From: Apostichopus californicus
Taxonomy: Eukaryota; Echinodermata; Holothuroidea; Aspidochirotida; Stichopodidae
Direction of reading: 5' to 3'
Assembly: GCA_020650975.1 (NCBI GenBank)
Contig: JAIPMN010005268.1
Coordinates: 1 to 22,464, forward strand
Length of the DNA stretch: 22,464 nucleotides
Positions 19,301 to 22,464 of this stretch are shown here, piece after piece. Made by a program: the position numbers and the translations under genes. Each line of letters opens with the position of its first letter. The first letter of the stretch is position 1. A model generated the notes under the pieces. The model had not been told where the DNA came from. It worked only from the letters and a program-made list of their open reading frames with translations, and did no database searches.

Positions 19301-19464
19301 CTCCTACCAAGATGAAGGATGAATGAAACAGGAATATGATGCATTTAATAGGTTTACAACATAGCTGATTGTACATGTAGAAACCTCACATTAATCCTTC
19401 TAAAACTGAAGTACTTTTAAACAGTGTATAGTTACACTACAAAGATGAAAACCTCTTCACAGCT
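16348..19464. other. Intergenic AT-rich DNA between the convergent genes
   Basis: No gene, RNA or array supported. It has homopolymers at 16756-16763, 17362-17370 and 17986-17998. Several AATAAA hexamers on both strands leave open longer 3'UTR isoforms of either gene. Confidence 0.5.
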
Positions 19465-19470
19465 TTTATT
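19465..19470 (-). promoter_or_regulatory. Candidate poly(A) signal for WDR41
   Basis: TTTATT on the plus strand reads AATAAA on the minus strand, about 204 nt beyond the WDR41 stop codon. On the minus strand it is followed by a TGTAGTGTAAC stretch that could serve as the downstream element. Confidence 0.45.
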
Positions 19471-19673
19471 CGGTAAACATTAATTGAACAAGAAAATGAA
19501 CAGTCAACATTCTCCTGAACTGCATCATGATTGCATAGAGAAAAGAGTTCCAATGTGAAATGGATTCCTCTTTTATCTGAAATTGTTTGGGGTATTTCTT
19601 CAGATAACTGCGTAGTTTTCTTGAAACCGTGACCAAACATGCTAGACTATTACTTTGCCAGTCTCAATGTTCG

Positions 19674-19760
19674 CTATGACTTAGACTGGTCAACTTGACT
19701 GTTGAAATGTAGTATTTTCCGAATTTGGTCATTTCGAATTTCTGATTCTTTGGCCCCATC
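19674..19760 (-). CDS. WDR41: WDR41 last coding exon
   Basis: Acceptor TTTTTTTCTTCCAG, phase 0. Encodes DGAKESEIRNDQIRKILHFN and then SQVDQSKS, stop TAG. It matches the start of the human C-terminal helix after ILWK (NGERESGLRSLRLFQKL). The human C-terminal residues beyond that are not conserved. Confidence 0.9.
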   Translation of the reverse strand, partial: DGAKESEIRNDQIRKILHFNSQVDQSKS

Positions 19761-22113
19761 CTGGAAGAAAAAAAGAACGAGCATCTAATGAATGAATTAA
19801 AGAAGAATCCAAACAAGCAAGGACATCAATATCACAAACTAATGTGAACCATTTCTTGAAGAAAACATAAATGTCACAATAGGTTTGTGGGATACACTAT
19901 TGTTTAGGATATATCTCTATCTATTATGTTGTGGGATACACTATGGTTTAGGATATATCTCTATCTATTAGGTTGTGGGATACACTATGGTTTAGGATAT
20001 ATCTCTATCTATTAGGTTGTGGGATACACAATGGTTTAGGATATATCTCTATCTATTAGGTTGTGGGATACACAATGGTTTAGGATACATCTCTATCTAT
20101 TAGGTTGTGGGATACACAATGGTTTAGGATACATCTATATCTATTATGTTGTGGGATACACTATGGTTTAGGATACATCTATATCTATAATGTTGTGGGA
20201 TACACAATGGTTTAGGATACATCTCTATCTATTAGGTTGTGGGATACACAATGGTTTAGGATACATCTATATCTATTATGTTGTGGGATACACAATGGTT
20301 TAGGATACATCTATATCTATTATGTTGTGGGATACACTATGGTTTAGGATACATCTATATCTATAATGTTGTGGGATACACTATGGTTTAGGATACATCT
20401 CTATCTATATGGTTGTGGGATATACTATGGTTTAGGAGACATCTCTATCTATTAGGTTGTGGGATACACTATGGTTTAGGATATATCTCTATCTATTATG
20501 TTGTGGGATACACAATGGTTTAGGATACATCTCTATCTATTATGTTGTGTGATACACTATGGTTTAGGATACATCTCTATCTATTAGGTTGTGTAATACA
20601 CTATGGTTTATGATATATCTCTATCTAGATTAGATTGTGGGATACACTATGGTTTAGAATACATCTCTATCTTTTAGGTAGTGGGATACACTATGGTTTA
20701 CGATATATCTCTATCTAGATTAGGTTGTGGGATACACTATAGTTTAGGATACATCTCTATCTATTAGGTTGTGGGATACAATATGGTTTATTTATACATG
20801 TTTTGCCCTTGGAATGCACTATATTAAGATTGTCCAGTTTTCTGCACTACTCAATTATTCTAATAAACATACCTTCCATAAAATAACAATGCCATCACTC
20901 CCATATGACACCATAGTATTGTCATTAAACGTTAACAGCTTCTGGACTGCACCAGAGTGAGACACACACTCCCCTAACAATACTGGTGATGGCACCTTAT
21001 ACTTTTCTTCTTTGCGTAGTAGCCTTCTCTTTTCTCTGGTAGTAATGCTGTCAGGGAAAAGATATAAAATCAGTTTCTAAACTAGAGAATTCTTAACTGG
21101 ATATCTTGGATTGCCTTGATAGTGATGTCACTCACCTCTCTGTGGTTGTTTAAGCAAAACTTTTTACACTCAATATAATTGCAATAACAAAATGCTTTCA
21201 CTCGCTATGCCAAAATTTGTAGCCACCTGAGCTTGCTATGCAATTAACTACCACACCAGACCAAACCCTTCAACAAAATAATTTAATGCAAATCAAAGAC
21301 TAACATTCACCAACTTACCTTCTCCCAAGCAACCGTTCTAATGAACTCTCTGGGATCTCTTTGCTAAGTAAGGATTTCCCCTCCAAGGGTTGGTCTGCAA
21401 ACTCTTCTGCTCCCCATAAACGTATCGTCCCATCCTCAGAACATGATGCAAGGAACATACTGCAATGAATGAAGGCAAATTTCAATCAGTCTGTTATTAA
21501 GTTAGGACTTAAAACGATCAAACATGTGTAAAACACAAAGCATCAGAGACAGGGCTATCCATGGATGTGATGCGCAACTGAGTGAAGAATGTGCCCACTC
21601 ACTACAACACCATGTCAACAATTCACTATGGCAACCAAATGCAGTACTCTCTCTATATTGGAGTTATTAGATCATGTTATTTGGTCTTGTTCATTGCACA
21701 GTGACAGGCTGGGAGGCCAAACACTACAGTAATCTAAACAAGAAGAAAAGTAGCTTTGACCAATTTTCAGCAGAATGCTGGTCAATAACCTAACTGAAAA
21801 TGTTGAGGATTGAATCAAGTTCTCTAATGACCTACTCACTAACCTTAACTTGGTGGATAATCATAGCGAGTGCCTAAGTGGGATCAATTGTAATTTAAGT
21901 TTTAAGTAAGGTTTGGAAAATAGCAGACCAAACTAAACTAAATGCTTTGAATGGTCGTTAAATAAACATACCACTCAGATGAAACACTTACCCATTGTAA
22001 ACTAAGCATAAAAACAGTATCTTTGAATGATGAGCATTGACTTTATGCCAGAGGCAATCCCCTGATAAGGAAAACAATGCTATACCTCTTCCAACTGCTG
22101 CAAATAAAAAATT
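19674..22113 (-). CDS. WDR41: WDR41 orthologue, C-terminal four coding exons (partial gene)
   Basis: WDR41 is a WD40 beta-propeller that joins C9orf72-SMCR8 and brings the complex to lysosomes through the transporter PQLC2 (SLC66A1). On the minus strand four exons join in frame to give 174 C-terminal residues. NFLFAAVGRGIALFSL matches ENVFAAVGRGLYVYSL of human WDR41. ASCSEDGTIRLW matches ISCSEDGSVRIW, the last full WD repeat. LLGECVSHSGAVQKLLTF and GIVILWKDGAKESEIR match the final blade and the WKNGERESGLR tail. All splice sites are GT-AG and phases agree. The 5' part lies beyond the right edge. The loop between the two last blocks differs from the human one (see findings). Confidence 0.9.
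19761..20872 (-). other. WDR41 last intron, mostly minisatellite
   Basis: GTATGT donor at the right (minus-strand reading), CTTCCAG acceptor at the left. A 44-bp tandem array fills about 82% of the 1.1-kb intron. Confidence 0.85.
19882..20791. repeat. 44-bp minisatellite, 21 copies
   Basis: Unit GTTGTGGGATACACTATGGT plus TTAGGATATATCTCTATCTATTAG. Variants are CTATGG/CAATGG, GATATATC/GATACATC, TCTCTATC/TCTATATC and TTAGG/TTATG/TAATG. The variant combination of copies 5-6-7 recurs in copies 8-(9,10)-11, which shows a multi-unit duplication. The right-hand copies carry small insertions (CTAGATTAG) and point changes. Confidence 0.95.
20873..21047 (-). CDS. WDR41: WDR41 penultimate coding exon (final blade)
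   Basis: Acceptor CTTTTCCCTGACAG; the first C completes a Ser codon begun in the previous exon. Encodes ITTREKRRLLRKEEKYKVPS, PVLLGECVSHSGAVQKLLTF and SYGSDGIVILWK, phase 0 out. The second half aligns with human LELIGDLIGHSSSVEMFLYF and ADHLIILWK. The basic first half is not conserved. Confidence 0.92.
21048..21318 (-). other. WDR41 intron
   Basis: GTAAGT donor and CCCTGACAG acceptor on the minus strand. 271 bp. No other feature. Confidence 0.8.
21319..21459 (-). CDS. WDR41: WDR41 coding exon (SEDGTIRLW WD repeat)
   Basis: Acceptor CATTCATTGCAG, donor GTAAGTTGG. Encodes MFLASCSEDGTIRLWGAEEF, then ADQPLEGKSLLSKEIPESSL and ERLLGR. The WD motif is the blade matching human ISCSEDGSVRIWELRE. The rest is the start of the long loop leading to the final blade. 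Confidence 0.93.
21460..21991 (-). other. WDR41 intron
   Basis: GTAAGT donor and TTCATTGCAG acceptor on the minus strand. 532 bp of unremarkable AT-rich DNA. Confidence 0.8.
21992..22113 (-). CDS. WDR41: WDR41 coding exon (AAVGRG blade)
   Basis: Acceptor TTTTTCCCATCTTGTTTCCTCAG, an excellent 3' splice site; donor GTAAGTG. Encodes NFLFAAVGRGIALFSLSGDC, then LWHKVNAHHSKILFLCLVYN and two bases of Gly. Human counterpart: NVFAAVGRGLYVYSLQMKR...KTAHDSNVLHVARLPN. Confidence 0.92.
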
Positions 22114-22464
22114 CTGAGGAAACAAGATGGGAAAAACAGAAAATTAAAATTGCATTAAATGGTTTATTGTCTTCAAATCTTGAAATATGGTGTAATTTTA
22201 TACAGTCTTCTTACATATGGCACAGATTCTGGAAGTCTTACACACAATGGTGCACTGCATAAAATGTCCATTTTCATTCTTAAAATATGTATCAATAATG
22301 CTATGAATTTTGAGAGGATGCATAAATTTGAAGTAGGCCATAAGGGGGAATTGTAAACAATTAGTATGAAACCCTGAAATTAGTATGAAACTATTCACCC
22401 TAAGTGCAACATGATTGTGTTTCTAATGGAGTCTATGAATTATCTTGATGTCTTGTCAGTCTGT
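22114..22464 (-). other. Upstream WDR41 intron, cut by the window edge
   Basis: I searched the minus strand for the preceding WDR41 exon and found none. Nothing else recognised. Confidence 0.6.

Noticed and set aside
19882..20791. Possible CRISPR array
   Set aside because: Units are contiguous 44-bp tandem repeats with no unique spacers, in a eukaryotic intron.

Overview
This is a piece of a metazoan nuclear genome. It has GT-AG introns, long AT-rich introns, convergent spliced genes, a Pol III tRNA gene, many minisatellites and non-autonomous DNA transposons. The element types (CAGGGGCG-ended elements, long foldbacks, and a decayed SAP-domain accessory gene of a kind abundant in marine invertebrates) suggest a marine invertebrate. 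A non-vertebrate deuterostome such as an echinoderm is plausible, but the sequence does not prove it.

Layout. 1-3.8 kb: a transposon end at the left edge, a twice-frameshifted SAP-domain pseudogene on the minus strand (1049-1609), three neighbouring foldback sequences (1998-2506) and an intact tRNA-Thr(AGU) gene on the minus strand (2575-2648). 3.8-13.4 kb: a nine-coding-exon plus-strand gene that I identify as the invertebrate JMY/WHAMM orthologue, an Arp2/3 nucleation-promoting factor. It has an N-terminal WHAMM/JMY domain, a coiled-coil middle, 22 consecutive prolines, two WH2-type motifs and an acidic tail. The exons join in a consistent frame, except for one single-base frame conflict inside exon 1 (4242-4258). 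Intron 7 carries a 39/42-bp minisatellite interrupted by a 474-bp MITE, and intron 8 ends in a 32-bp minisatellite directly against the last splice acceptor. 13.4-19.7 kb: 3'UTRs and intergenic DNA with an AT-rich palindromic array and a 22-bp minisatellite. 19.7-22.1 kb: the last four coding exons, on the minus strand, of a WD40 protein whose sequence matches WDR41, the beta-propeller subunit of the C9orf72-SMCR8-WDR41 complex. The gene continues past the right edge. Its last intron is mostly a 21-copy, 44-bp minisatellite.

The two protein genes are convergent neighbours. In vertebrates JMY and WDR41 lie in the same chromosomal band (human 5q14.1), and both act in autophagy/lysosome biology (actin assembly at autophagosomes versus lysosomal recruitment of C9orf72). 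This looks like ancient linkage. I found no prokaryote-style system, CRISPR array or clearly new multi-gene system. The most unusual points are the linkage, the frame conflict in JMY, the missing terminal Trp of its acidic motif, the divergent WDR41 loop, and the transposon insertion whose empty site can be read from the surrounding tandem repeat.
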